From Candidatus Binataceae bacterium (GTDB taxonomy: Bacteria > Desulfobacterota > Binatia > Binatales > Binataceae), in the NCBI GenBank assembly GCA_035294265.1, contig DATGLK010000094.1, forward strand, positions 1-52,904: 52,904 nucleotides of DNA. Reading direction: 5' to 3'. The notes below the pieces were generated by a model. It was not told the DNA's origin, did no database searches, and saw only the letters and a list, made by a program, of their open reading frames with translations. Positions 43,710 through 52,155 of this stretch are shown one piece after another (positions within the stretch are counted from its first letter, which is position 1; each line of letters opens with the position of its first letter). Position numbers and translations under genes: made by a program.

Positions 43710-43861
43710 TGTTCGATCTGTTACGGGACTTGTGGGGGTTTATGCGGGATCGCAAGAAATTCTGGCTGACCCCGCTGGTGGTGGTGCTGGTGCTGATTGG
43801 GGTGCTGGTTATCCTGGCCCAGTTCTCCGCCGTCGCGCCTTTTATCTACACGCTGTTTTAG
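43709..43861 (+). CDS. DUF5989-family small membrane protein (50 aa)
   Basis: A 50-residue protein with amphipathic N-terminus (MFDLLRDLWGFMRDRKKFWL) and one transmembrane helix (PLVVVLVLIGVLVILAQFS) ending in APFIYTLF. This pattern, length and location directly behind SxtJ match DUF5989. The ATG overlaps the SxtJ stop (TGATG), indicating translational coupling. Function unknown. Confidence 0.85.
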   Translation: MFDLLRDLWGFMRDRKKFWLTPLVVVLVLIGVLVILAQFSAVAPFIYTLF

Positions 43862-43916
43862 TCGCTGAAGCAGCTCCGGATCGCGAAAAAACCCTTGAAA
43901 ATGCCTCGGGCGAGAT

Positions 43917-43945
43917 TTGACACATAGCCCGGGCGGCCATATTAT
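43917..43945 (+). promoter_or_regulatory. Sigma70-type promoter of the ISC operon
   Basis: TTGACA at 43917-43922 and TATTAT at 43940-43945, spacing 17 bp, near-consensus. Transcription would begin around 43952, leaving a leader of about 90 bases before iscS at 44045. I saw no clear IscR-type palindrome over it, and iscR is not in the operon. Confidence 0.7.
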
Positions 43946-44044
43946 ACCTTTTAGGTCCACTAATTCCGGACTCGAGGTTAGTTGCGGCGGACCATGCGCG
44001 CCCATCTGATGACGGTGGGAGAGCGGCTTAGGAGTACTGAAGCG

Positions 44045-45265
44045 ATGCTAAAGCTGCCGGTTTATATGGACAATCACGCCACCACCCCGGTCGATCCCCG
44101 GGTGTTGGAAGCGATGCTGCCCTATTTTACGGAGAAATTCGGTAATGCCGCCAGCCGCAATCATAGCTTCGGCTGGGCTGGTGAGGAAGCGGTAGATACG
44201 GCCCGCAATCAGATAGCCGCTCTGCTCAACGCCAAGGCCAAAGAGATAATCTTCACCAGCGGGGCCACCGAGTCCGACAACTTGGCGATCAAGGGTGTGG
44301 TTGAGTTTTACAAGGATAAGGGCAACCACGTTATCACCTGCGTGACCGAGCATAAGGCGGTCCTGGATAGCTGCAAGGCGCTGGAGCGGACCAACCGGGC
44401 CACTGTCACCTATCTGCCGGTGGACAAATACGGAATGGTCGATCCGGACGATGTGCGCCGCGCTATTACCGACAAGACCGTACTTATCAGCCTGATGTTC
44501 GCCAATAACGAGATCGGGACCATCCATCCGGTGGCAGAAATCGGCAAAATCGCCAAAGAGCGCGGGGTGTTGTTCCATTGCGATGCTACTCAGGGCGTAG
44601 GCAAGGTGCCGGTAGACGTTGAAGCAATGGGGATCGATCTGCTCTCGGCCAGCGGTCACAAGATCTACGGTCCCAAGGGAGTGGGCGTGCTGTACGTGCG
44701 CGCGCGCGGGCCGCGGGTGCGGCTCACTCCGCAAATCGACGGCGGCGGACACGAACGCGGAATGCGCTCGGGGACGCTCAACGTGCCTGGGATTGTGGGG
44801 ATGGGCAAGGCGTGCGAGCTGGCGGCGGCAGAGATGGCGAGCGAAGCGGAGCGGATGCGCGATTTGCGAGCCAAGCTACAGGCCGGGATCTTCGAGCGCC
44901 TCGACGAAGTCTATTTAAATGGCCATCCTACTCAGCGCTTGCCCGGCAATCTCAACCTGAGCTTTGCCTACGTCGAGGGAGAATCGCTCTTGATGGGCAT
45001 CAAGGACGTGGCGGTTAGCTCGGGCTCGGCCTGCACTTCGGCGACCCTGGAGCCGTCCTATGTGATTCGGGCGTTGGGAACCGACGAGGAATTGGCCCAT
45101 AGCTCGATTCGCTTTGGGCTGGGGCGGTTCAATACCGAGGAAGAGGTTGATTACGTCGCCGCCAGCGTGGTGCGCGAAGTCAAGCGACTGCGCGACATGT
45201 CGCCGCTGTACGAGATGGCCAAAGAGGGTATCGATCTGAAGTCGGTGGAATGGAAGCGGGAATAA
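44045..45265 (+). CDS. iscS: Cysteine desulfurase IscS
   Basis: PLP enzyme that takes sulfur from cysteine and hands it to IscU. The 406-residue sequence is very close to the group I IscS pattern. PLP-binding Lys206 in [12 protein letters not shown]; persulfide-forming Cys330 in [31 protein letters not shown] at the N-terminus and [18 protein letters not shown] near the end. ATG 44045 is chosen because it starts the family N-terminus ([13 protein letters not shown]) and an AGGAG lies about 10 bp upstream. First gene of the ISC operon, under the 43917 promoter. Confidence 0.96.
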   Translation: MLKLPVYMDNHATTPVDPRVLEAMLPYFTEKFGNAASRNHSFGWAGEEAVDTARNQIAALLNAKAKEIIFTSGATESDNLAIKGVVEFYKDKGNHVITCVTEHKAVLDSCKALERTNRATVTYLPVDKYGMVDPDDVRRAITDKTVLISLMFANNEIGTIHPVAEIGKIAKERGVLFHCDATQGVGKVPVDVEAMGIDLLSASGHKIYGPKGVGVLYVRARGPRVRLTPQIDGGGHERGMRSGTLNVPGIVGMGKACELAAAEMASEAERMRDLRAKLQAGIFERLDEVYLNGHPTQRLPGNLNLSFAYVEGESLLMGIKDVAVSSGSACTSATLEPSYVIRALGTDEELAHSSIRFGLGRFNTEEEVDYVAASVVREVKRLRDMSPLYEMAKEGIDLKSVEWKRE

Positions 45266-45336
45266 CCGCCGGGGCGCCGCCGTCGCGGCGCTCTCACATT
45301 TGCAACTGCGGCGCGGGCCGCGGGAGATGAAAGCTC

Positions 45337-45762
45337 ATGGCCTATTCGGGCAAGGTATTGGACCATTACAACAATCCTCGTAACGTTGGCAGCTTCACCA
45401 AGGACGAGCCTGGGGTGGGGACGGGAATCGTGGGTGCGCCCGAATGCGGCGACGTTATGAAGCTGCAGCTTAAAATTAACGATGATGGCGTGATCGAGGA
45501 CGCTCGCTTCAAGACTTTCGGTTGCGGCAGCGCGATCGCCAGCTCCAGTTACGTAACCGAGCTGGTCAAAGGCAAGCGGGTCGAGGAAGCCATGGCGATC
45601 AAGAACAGCAGCATCGTGCAGGAGCTCAACCTGCCGCCGGTCAAGGTCCATTGCTCGGTGCTAGCCGAAGACGCGATCAAGGCGGCAATCGAAGACTGGC
45701 GCAAAAAGGGCGGCGGCGCGAGCGCCGAACCCTCGGCGCAGGGCGAAAGCGGGCGCGGTTAG
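45337..45762 (+). CDS. iscU: Fe-S cluster scaffold protein IscU
   Basis: Scaffold on which [2Fe-2S] clusters are built from IscS sulfur. Cluster-binding cysteines Cys37 (GAPECGDV), Cys63 (FGCGSAI) and Cys106 (VKVHCSV) and the HscA recognition motif LPPVK at 99-103 are all at the standard E. coli positions. The final ~14 residues (GASAEPSAQGESGRG) form an extra tail. GGGAG lies before ATG 45337. 71 bp after iscS. Confidence 0.97.
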   Translation: MAYSGKVLDHYNNPRNVGSFTKDEPGVGTGIVGAPECGDVMKLQLKINDDGVIEDARFKTFGCGSAIASSSYVTELVKGKRVEEAMAIKNSSIVQELNLPPVKVHCSVLAEDAIKAAIEDWRKKGGGASAEPSAQGESGRG

Positions 45763-45767
45763 GCGCG

Positions 45768-46082
45768 ATGATTTCACTCTCGGAGCGAGCCGCCAGCAAA
45801 ATTCGTTCGCTCGTGGAGGAGCGTCCAGGGGCCGGACTGCGGGTCAAGGTAGTGGGGGGCGGCTGCTCGGGCCTGCAATATCGGATGGAACTTGACCAGG
45901 CCCATGAACGCGACAAAGTTTTCGAGCGCGATGGGGCACAGCTGATTGTTGACAAAAAGAGCTTTCTGTACTTGAACGGCTCCGAACTGGACTACGCCGA
46001 GGAACTGATGGCCTCGGGGTTTCGCTTGGTTAATCCCAACGTCAAACGCAGCTGCGGCTGCGGCGAATCGTTCACGGTATGA
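45768..46082 (+). CDS. iscA: A-type Fe-S carrier protein IscA
   Basis: Carrier that moves assembled clusters to apoproteins, 104 residues. Cysteine ligands in GGGCSGLQYRM (Cys33) and SCGCGESF (Cys96, Cys98), the A-type signature. The ATG at 45768 lies 5 bp after the iscU stop. ErpA-like and IscA-like proteins are hard to tell apart by eye; the operon position favours IscA. Confidence 0.94.
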   Translation: MISLSERAASKIRSLVEERPGAGLRVKVVGGGCSGLQYRMELDQAHERDKVFERDGAQLIVDKKSFLYLNGSELDYAEELMASGFRLVNPNVKRSCGCGESFTV

Positions 46083-46106
46083 GGGGCGCCAGGCTGCTTA
46101 CCGACC

Positions 46107-46754
46107 ATGGCCCAGGCCCAATGTCCAGCCTGCGCGCGGCTGCAGCAGCCGCGCCTGTTGTGTGCTCAATGCGGCGCGCCGCTGGGAGTTGAGCTGGATT
46201 ATTTCACCGCTTTGGAGCTGCCGCGGGACCCGCTGGTTGATGAAGCCGCACTCCAGCGTGCCTACCATGATTTCAGCCGCCGGCTCCATCCCGATCGTTT
46301 TGCCAACCAGCCGGCCGCCATGCGTGCGGCCAGCCTGCGCGCCACCGCGCTCCTGACCCGCGCCGTCCGCACCCTGCGCGATCCCGTCAGCCGCGGCTTG
46401 TACTGGCTCCAGCTGCACGGTGAGAAGCTAGCCGTGGACAACAAGCAGGTGCCGCCGGAGTTGGTCGAGCTTATTTTCGCGATCCAGGAGGAGTTGGGCG
46501 AGCTGCGCGCGGCCAGCGGCGAGGCGTCTGCGCATTGGAGTCGCGTTGTGCAAGAGCGCCGGGAGGAGATCAATGGGGCCCTGGCCCAGGAGTTAGCCGC
46601 GCTTGAGCGCAATTTCGCACGCTGGGGCAAAGACGAAGGGTTGAGTAAACCAGCCGCGCCGCTGATGACCGAGCTCAAGACGGTCTTGTCGCGAATCGCT
46701 TATTTACGCAGCGTCCTGCGCGACGTCGAGCGCGCTTTGGGCGAAGAAGTCTAA
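46107..46754 (+). CDS. hscB: Fe-S assembly J-domain co-chaperone HscB with N-terminal zinc motif
   Basis: J-type co-chaperone that brings IscU to HscA and stimulates its ATPase. J-domain from about 33 with the HPD motif at 61-63 (RRLHPDRF), then the HscB C-terminal three-helix domain (VELIFAIQEELGELRAASGE). In addition, the N-terminus has two CxxC pairs, CPAC (6-9) and CAQC (19-22), as in eukaryotic HSC20 and some bacterial homologues; E. coli HscB lacks these. 24 bp after iscA. Length 215, longer than E. coli HscB (171) because of the zinc module and tail. Confidence 0.92.
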   Translation: MAQAQCPACARLQQPRLLCAQCGAPLGVELDYFTALELPRDPLVDEAALQRAYHDFSRRLHPDRFANQPAAMRAASLRATALLTRAVRTLRDPVSRGLYWLQLHGEKLAVDNKQVPPELVELIFAIQEELGELRAASGEASAHWSRVVQERREEINGALAQELAALERNFARWGKDEGLSKPAAPLMTELKTVLSRIAYLRSVLRDVERALGEEV

Positions 46755-46796
46755 CCATGCTCGCGGCGCCGCCGCGTAGAACTGACGGTCTTTATT

Positions 46797-48662
46797 ATGG
46801 CATCGATTTTCGGTATCGACCTTGGCACTACCAACAGCCTGATTGCTCGTATGGAGGGAGAACGGCCGCGGGTGATTTGCGACCCCAAAACTGGCGCTGC
46901 TCTGCTGCCCTCGGTAGTCGCTCTTTACGCCGACGGCCGGGTGGTGGTCGGGGAAGCGGCAGCCGAATTGGAACCTAGCCTCAACCCCGAGCACAGGGGT
47001 GCGATAGTTCCGGCCAGTGAAGGTAGCGAGGGTGGCGGGGGCGCGGTCATCCGATCGATCAAGCGCTATATGGGGCTGGGCGGCGACGAGGTTGCATTGG
47101 AGGACCGCCACCGCTATACCTTCACGGACTTCTCCGGCCCCGTTGTGCGCTTCCAGATTGGGCGGCGCGTTTACACACCGCCTCAGATTTCAGCAGAGAT
47201 TCTCAAGGCCCTTAAGATGCGCGCCGAGGCCGCCGTAGGCGAAGCGGTAGAGAAGGTAGTGATTACGGTACCGGCCTACTTCAATGATGGCCAGCGCCAA
47301 GCGACCAAAGATGCGGGTCGACTGGCCGGCTTGGAGGTGGTTAGATTAGTCAACGAGCCAACCGCGGCGTCGTTGGCATATGGCTTGCATCATTTAGCCT
47401 CAGGGAGGATTGCGGTATACGACTTCGGCGGCGGCACGTTTGACATCTCGATCCTGGATCTGAAGGAGGGCATTTTCGAGGTTCTGGCGACCAACGGCGA
47501 CACCCATCTGGGCGGCGACGATATCGACCGGGTGATCCTTGAGTGGATGTTGCAGGGGCTGCCCGAGGCGGTGCGGCTGGAACATCGAGTCTGGAACAGT
47601 GCGCGAAAAGCGGCCGAGGAGGCCAAGAAGCGGCTTAGCCAGGAGACGCAGGTAGAGCTTGAACTGGCATTGCCAGGACGCCATGTGAGCCGCACGCTGA
47701 GCCGGGCGGAGCTAGAGCAAATGGCTCGGCCGTTGGTGGCACGAACCTTGGCGTCCTGCGGGCGAGCGCTCAAGGACGCCGGACTTGGCACCAAGGAGAT
47801 TGCTGCCGTGGTGTTGGTGGGGGGGTCAACCAGAATGCCGCTGGTACGTCAACAGGTGGCGGAGTTTTTCGGCCGGGAGCCGCTTTGTGAGCTGGATCCC
47901 GATGAGGTCGTGGCTTTGGGCGCGGCGGTGCAAGCCGGGGTGCTGGCGGGGGGGTCGCAGAGCGACCTGTTGCTACTAGACGTGGTGCCCCTGTCGTTGG
48001 GAATCGAGACCATGGGTGGTGTAATGGAACGGCTGATCCATCGCAATACCACCCTGCCCACCAGCGTTACCGAGCAATTCACCACCGCGGTCGACAACCA
48101 GACCCACGTGGATATCCATGTGCTACAGGGTGAGCGGGAGTTTGCCCGCGACTGCCGCAGCCTGGCCCGCTTCAAACTGGGCCCTTTGCAGATGGCGCCG
48201 GCGGGTGTGGCTCGCATCGAAGTCACATTTTTGATCGACGCCAACGGAATCTTGAACGTAACGGCTCGCGACCAGCGCACCGGTCGCGAGCATTCGGTGG
48301 ACGTCAAACCCAGTTATGGATTGACCGACGATGAGATCGAACGGCTGCTGGAGGAAGCGCTGGACCAGGGTGAGGAGGATCTCAATCAACGTATGCTGGT
48401 GCAGGCACGCAACGCCGCGGACGAAATCCTAAGTGCGCTGGACAAGCAGCTGAAGCAATTTCCTGAATTGCTGGATGAGGAAGAAAAGAGCTTTATTGAT
48501 GTAATTGCAGCCAGTTTGCGCAACGCGCGAAAAGGCACCGACAAGGAGCTAATCGCCAACCTGGTCGACCAGCTCAACATCGTCAGTGCCCCCTTTGCTC
48601 AGCGCATCATGGATCAGGCAATCAAACTGGCGTTGGAAAAGCATAGCGTGGACGAAGTATGA
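46797..48662 (+). CDS. hscA: Fe-S assembly Hsp70 chaperone HscA
   Basis: Specialised DnaK-type ATPase that uses ATP to help IscU release its cluster. Nucleotide-binding motifs: [15 protein letters not shown] (4-18), [15 protein letters not shown] near 202, [15 protein letters not shown] near 340. The substrate-binding domain follows from about 390 ([20 protein letters not shown]). Length 621, close to E. coli HscA (616). Directly downstream of hscB (42 bp), which supports HscA over general DnaK. No fdx gene follows. Confidence 0.95.
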   Translation: MASIFGIDLGTTNSLIARMEGERPRVICDPKTGAALLPSVVALYADGRVVVGEAAAELEPSLNPEHRGAIVPASEGSEGGGGAVIRSIKRYMGLGGDEVALEDRHRYTFTDFSGPVVRFQIGRRVYTPPQISAEILKALKMRAEAAVGEAVEKVVITVPAYFNDGQRQATKDAGRLAGLEVVRLVNEPTAASLAYGLHHLASGRIAVYDFGGGTFDISILDLKEGIFEVLATNGDTHLGGDDIDRVILEWMLQGLPEAVRLEHRVWNSARKAAEEAKKRLSQETQVELELALPGRHVSRTLSRAELEQMARPLVARTLASCGRALKDAGLGTKEIAAVVLVGGSTRMPLVRQQVAEFFGREPLCELDPDEVVALGAAVQAGVLAGGSQSDLLLLDVVPLSLGIETMGGVMERLIHRNTTLPTSVTEQFTTAVDNQTHVDIHVLQGEREFARDCRSLARFKLGPLQMAPAGVARIEVTFLIDANGILNVTARDQRTGREHSVDVKPSYGLTDDEIERLLEEALDQGEEDLNQRMLVQARNAADEILSALDKQLKQFPELLDEEEKSFIDVIAASLRNARKGTDKELIANLVDQLNIVSAPFAQRIMDQAIKLALEKHSVDEV

Positions 48663-48698
48663 ACAAGCCGCGATCAAAGGGGCCAATGGGAGAATCTT

Positions 48699-48914
48699 AT
48701 GGGACTTAAGTGGGATCAAGCCGAGGAAATTGCCGAAGTGCTGGCAGAAAACCATCCCGGGCTCAATCCGCTGGATGTGCGCTTTACCGATTTGCGCCAA
48801 TGGGTGATCGACAGCGATGAGTTCGAAGACGATCCCGCTGGTTCCAGCGAAGCCAAGCTGGAGTCGATCCAAATGGCCTGGAATGAACTCTACCTGGAGC
48901 AGCGGGGGAAATAA
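48699..48914 (+). CDS. iscX: Fe-S assembly protein IscX
   Basis: Small acidic protein (71 residues) that binds IscS and modulates cluster assembly. The sequence fits the family closely: KWDQAEEIAEVLAENHPGL, NPLDVRFTDLRQWV, and IQMAWNELYLEQ. GGGAGA precedes ATG 48699. It lies 36 bp after hscA, with no ferredoxin gene in between, unlike the E. coli order hscA-fdx-iscX. Confidence 0.94.
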   Translation: MGLKWDQAEEIAEVLAENHPGLNPLDVRFTDLRQWVIDSDEFEDDPAGSSEAKLESIQMAWNELYLEQRGK

Positions 48915-48983
48915 AAGCGTTCGGATGGTTGCCGGATTGATTGAATAGGTCCGGGCAGCAATTCGTCAAAGGAGGAAGAGCGG

Positions 48984-49505
48984 GTGGCGGGGAATTCGAA
49001 GCGGGTGGCGAGAGAACAAAAGGAAGTCGCGATGCAAGAAAAGGAAACTTTGGATGAACGGTTGCCGGGTCTATTCGAGCCTGACACCCTTCTGCCAATC
49101 CAATATTTCGAGGCGATGCGCCGCAAGCATCTGCTGGAGGGTGAAAAGCGCTTAATCCTGAGCGTGCTCGAGGACGGCATTGAATGCTTCATGAAGTATC
49201 TGAATGCCTCAACCAACAAAGGGCAAAAGCTGTTTCGCGATGCCGAAGAATGGATCAATCTGCAGGACAAGCACTGGATTTTTTCCTTCGATAATGTCTG
49301 CGATATGCTCGACATCAATCCCGACTACATGCGCAGCGGCCTGCACGCTTGGAAGCAGAAAAAGCTAGCCAGCTTGGCCAATGCTCAAGTTGCAGGCTTG
49401 GCTGGTCCCGAGGTGAAGGGCTATCGCACCGAACGCCCGGGCCAGCATAAAACCGAGCTTGTTCCCAACGCGCGCCCCATGCGCCTTCATAAGGTTCAGG
49501 CCTGA
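48984..49505 (+). CDS. Uncharacterised protein (173 aa) at the end of the ISC operon
   Basis: No family name known to me. It begins at GTG 48984 behind AAAGGAGG. After a charged N-terminus, a mainly helical region (about 40-130) contains LLEGEKRLILSVLEDGIECF, a central LFRDAEEWINLQDKHWIFSF and FDNVCDMLDINPDYMRSGL, which read as a conserved, soluble domain; the order 'helix-WxFSFxxxCxxLxIxPxYxRxGL' resembles small helix-turn-helix-like proteins in some Deltaproteobacteria. The C-terminal tail is basic (TERPGQHKTELVPNARPMRLHK). 69 bp after iscX, same strand, followed by a terminator, so it is probably part of the ISC transcript. DNA-binding is possible but unproved. Confidence 0.8.
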   Translation: MAGNSKRVAREQKEVAMQEKETLDERLPGLFEPDTLLPIQYFEAMRRKHLLEGEKRLILSVLEDGIECFMKYLNASTNKGQKLFRDAEEWINLQDKHWIFSFDNVCDMLDINPDYMRSGLHAWKQKKLASLANAQVAGLAGPEVKGYRTERPGQHKTELVPNARPMRLHKVQA

Positions 49506-50098
49506 CGCGCGGCCTGAGCTTGGATCCCGTGCCCTCCCGAACCCCGAAAGGCAGCTCGAACCCTTGCGAGCTGCCTTTCCCCTGAACCTCACATTGCTCT
49601 AACTGTACCTAGCGCACCACGAGTAATTTGCGCGCCGCGCTCCTATTTCCCGACTTGCTCTTCTCTTCATCGGCGGCTCCTTCCTCTTGAGTTCATTCCC
49701 CTTGAGTCCATCGCCTCGCAGGTCCATCGCTGGACCAAAAAACCGCCGCTACCTCAAGCCATTTTCAACGTGCGCCGGGACACTCGCATGCAAGGGGCTT
49801 TTGGGTTGCCACATTTGGTCAGGGCGGGGCGGCACTTGAGCAAACCGGCTGAAGCATTGGGCGTGCGCACACCTTAGTCCCCCCGGTCAGCCAGAGGACA
49901 TTACAGGAAAGCTTTCCCGGGCTCTGCGCCTTCGCCCAAAGTGTCAGGCGCAGGCACGGCCACTGATATAAATTCGACTCTTGAACTTCACTTCTTTTGG
50001 TTTCTAACTATACTGGCTTTTTATTTTCCGCTCTTATGCTGCGCGCAGCGACGTTCTGTCCGCGGCATCCGCAAGTCACTTGATGGGGGGAATGGCGA
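49506..50098. other. Non-coding region between ISC operon and hybrid kinase (593 bp)
   Basis: Apart from the hairpin at 49546-49579, it has short degenerate repeats at 49688-49736: CTTGAGT(T/C)CA twice and GTCCATCGC twice, the second inside a 6-bp hairpin GGTCCA-TCGC-TGGACC (49721-49736) followed by six A. No RNA gene or convincing ORF. A TATACT at 50009-50014 could be a -10 box, but no -35 box is at the right distance. Confidence 0.4.
49546..49579 (+). terminator. Terminator-like hairpin after the ISC operon
   Basis: GAAAGGCAGCTCG (49546-49558) pairs perfectly over 13 bp with CGAGCTGCCTTTC (49567-49579) around an 8-base loop. The trailing sequence is C-rich with few T, so it may be a weak intrinsic terminator or a transcript-stabilising hairpin. 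Confidence 0.6.
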
Positions 50099-52060
50099 GT
50101 GCGAGCAGGAAATCAATTTGGGCGCGATCAGGAGGTAAAGGACTGGTCTTCACAGGAGCTTTGGCAAGAAGTTACCGAGCGCGTACTCGAAGATATTTCG
50201 ATCGTACTGATCGACCGCGAAGGCGTTATCCGAGCTTGGAACGGGCAAGCCCAGATGCTCTATGGCTACTCACCCAACAAAATCGTGGGCCGTCCCTACT
50301 CTCGTCTGTTTTTGCCACGGGATAACGCGCTAGGGCTAGCTGTCGAGACTCTTAAGGCAGCGGAGGTCCAGGGTTGTGTTCGTGCGCAGACCATGCGTCG
50401 TGCCCACGATGGGCGCGGTTTTCCAGTTGCGATCAAGCTCAACACCTTGCGCACCGGCGATGGCCAGGTGAGCGGTTATGCCGAGGCGTGTCGTGCCGTG
50501 GATAGTCGCGTTTTGGAAGGCACGCAGCTTGCCGCGCGGCGCGCGCAGGACAAGAGAAACGAGGTGGCCCTGTGGCGCCATCAATTTGAAGCCTTCGCCA
50601 ACCATCTGCCTGGCCGGGTTTGGCTTAAGGACCAACGAGGGATTTATCTGTTTGTCAACGCGGAGTTGGAGAAAACGCTGCGCCTTCGGCAGCAGGATTG
50701 GCACGGTAAGAGCGACTGGCAACTGTTCCCCGCCAACGCTCGAGAATGGAGCGCCAACGATCGCTGGGTGTTCGCTCATCGCCGCTTTCTCCAAACCGTG
50801 GAAACCAGCCTGGAGGCGGGCAAAACTCGCCATTGGCTGACCAGCAAGTTTCTAGTTCCCGGACAGGCGGGGCCGCGGCTGGGTGCAATCGCGTTCGAGA
50901 TTAGCGAATGGGTTTCGACCCGCGAGGAATTGCGTCGCATTCAACACGAACTCTTTCGCCACGAACGAATGCGCGCAGTGGGGGAACTGGCGGCTGGGCT
51001 GGCCCACGATCTCAACAACACGCTCAACGCGATGAAACTACGCCTGTCGCTTTTAAGTAACGCCGCCGCGATCGCCCGCCATCAAAGCCATTTGCGCACT
51101 CTCAATCGTTTCGTCAACGATGCCGCCGCCCGCATCGAGCGGTTGCATGACTTTGTGCGGCAAAACCCCGCCCGTCCAACCGAAGCCGTGGAGGTAGCGC
51201 GCGTGGTACGTGAAGCTATCGAGCTGGTCCATTCGGAGGTGGAAGAGATGGCGACTCTGGCCGGCCGCCGGATCGCGATCGAGAACCGCCTTCCCGCCCG
51301 CCTGCCCAGGGTCAGCGCGATTAGTTCCGAGCTGCGCCACGTCCTGGCCAATCTGCTCCTCAACGCGCGCGACGCCATGCCTACCGGCGGTAGTATCGAA
51401 ATTGGTGGGCGGGTGGAGGAGGGGGGAGTCGTGCTGACAGTTGCCGATCACGGGATCGGAATCCCCGAGGCGCTCCTCGGACGGGTCTTCGAGCCCTTCT
51501 TTACCACCAAAGGGCGACAGGGAACTGGGCTTGGGTTATCGATGGCGCGCGAGGTAATGGAGCGCTTCGGTGGCTCGATTTCGGCGGCCAACCGTCCGCA
51601 GGGCGGCGCGGAATTTACCCTGCGCTTTGTCTGCGCCCGTACCAGTAGTGCCAGCGTGGCGCCGGCGCGCCGTGCGCGCCGCGACCTGCCGCTCAAGGTG
51701 CTGGTGATCGAAGACAACCCCGACAACCTAGAATCCATCCGCTTGGCCCTGGAGCTCAAAGGGCACACGGTGGAGACCGCCTTCAGCGGTGAGGCGGCCT
51801 TACACAAGCTGCGCCAGGGGCTCGATTGCGACACCGTGATCTGCGACGTCGGGATGCCGGGGATGAGCGGTTGGGAAGTAGCACGGGAGATAAGCCAATT
51901 GCGCCCGGCCACGCGCATCTTCATGCTCACCGGCTGGGCCGGTGAGATGGACAGCGAAAATCCCCACAGCCATCTGGTGCGTGCGGTGCTGGCCAAGCCC
52001 ATCGATATCGAGCATCTCAATCAGATAATTACCGCTGCGGCTACGGCCTCCGCGCCCTGA
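50099..52060 (+). CDS. Soluble hybrid sensor histidine kinase (PAS-PAS-HisKA-HATPase-receiver)
   Basis: Cytoplasmic hybrid kinase of 653 residues with no transmembrane segment. PAS 1 at about 25-140 (ISIVLIDREGVIRAWNGQAQ, MLYGYSPNKIVGRPYSRLF), PAS 2 at about 155-275 (FANHLPGRVWLKDQRGIYLF). Dimerisation region with the phosphorylated His in GELAAGLAHDLNNTLNAM (near 300), N box HVLANLLLNARDAMPTGG, G1 VADHGIGIPEALLGRVFEPF and G2 GRQGTGLGLSMAREVMERFG. Receiver domain from about 535 (LKVLVIEDNPDNLESIRLAL) with the phospho-acceptor Asp in ICDVGMPGMSGWE. The start is GTG 50099. No partner regulator is adjacent. Signal unknown; a ligand, oxygen or light-binding PAS is possible. Confidence 0.9.
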   Translation: MRAGNQFGRDQEVKDWSSQELWQEVTERVLEDISIVLIDREGVIRAWNGQAQMLYGYSPNKIVGRPYSRLFLPRDNALGLAVETLKAAEVQGCVRAQTMRRAHDGRGFPVAIKLNTLRTGDGQVSGYAEACRAVDSRVLEGTQLAARRAQDKRNEVALWRHQFEAFANHLPGRVWLKDQRGIYLFVNAELEKTLRLRQQDWHGKSDWQLFPANAREWSANDRWVFAHRRFLQTVETSLEAGKTRHWLTSKFLVPGQAGPRLGAIAFEISEWVSTREELRRIQHELFRHERMRAVGELAAGLAHDLNNTLNAMKLRLSLLSNAAAIARHQSHLRTLNRFVNDAAARIERLHDFVRQNPARPTEAVEVARVVREAIELVHSEVEEMATLAGRRIAIENRLPARLPRVSAISSELRHVLANLLLNARDAMPTGGSIEIGGRVEEGGVVLTVADHGIGIPEALLGRVFEPFFTTKGRQGTGLGLSMAREVMERFGGSISAANRPQGGAEFTLRFVCARTSSASVAPARRARRDLPLKVLVIEDNPDNLESIRLALELKGHTVETAFSGEAALHKLRQGLDCDTVICDVGMPGMSGWEVAREISQLRPATRIFMLTGWAGEMDSENPHSHLVRAVLAKPIDIEHLNQIITAAATASAP

Positions 52061-52155
52061 ACGTGCGATGTCCCGGCCCCGCTATGCGGCGCGCCATGAT
52101 AGCGCGCGCGTGGGATCAGCGCGGCGACACGCTTGTGCCCGCGCTAGCGCCAATT

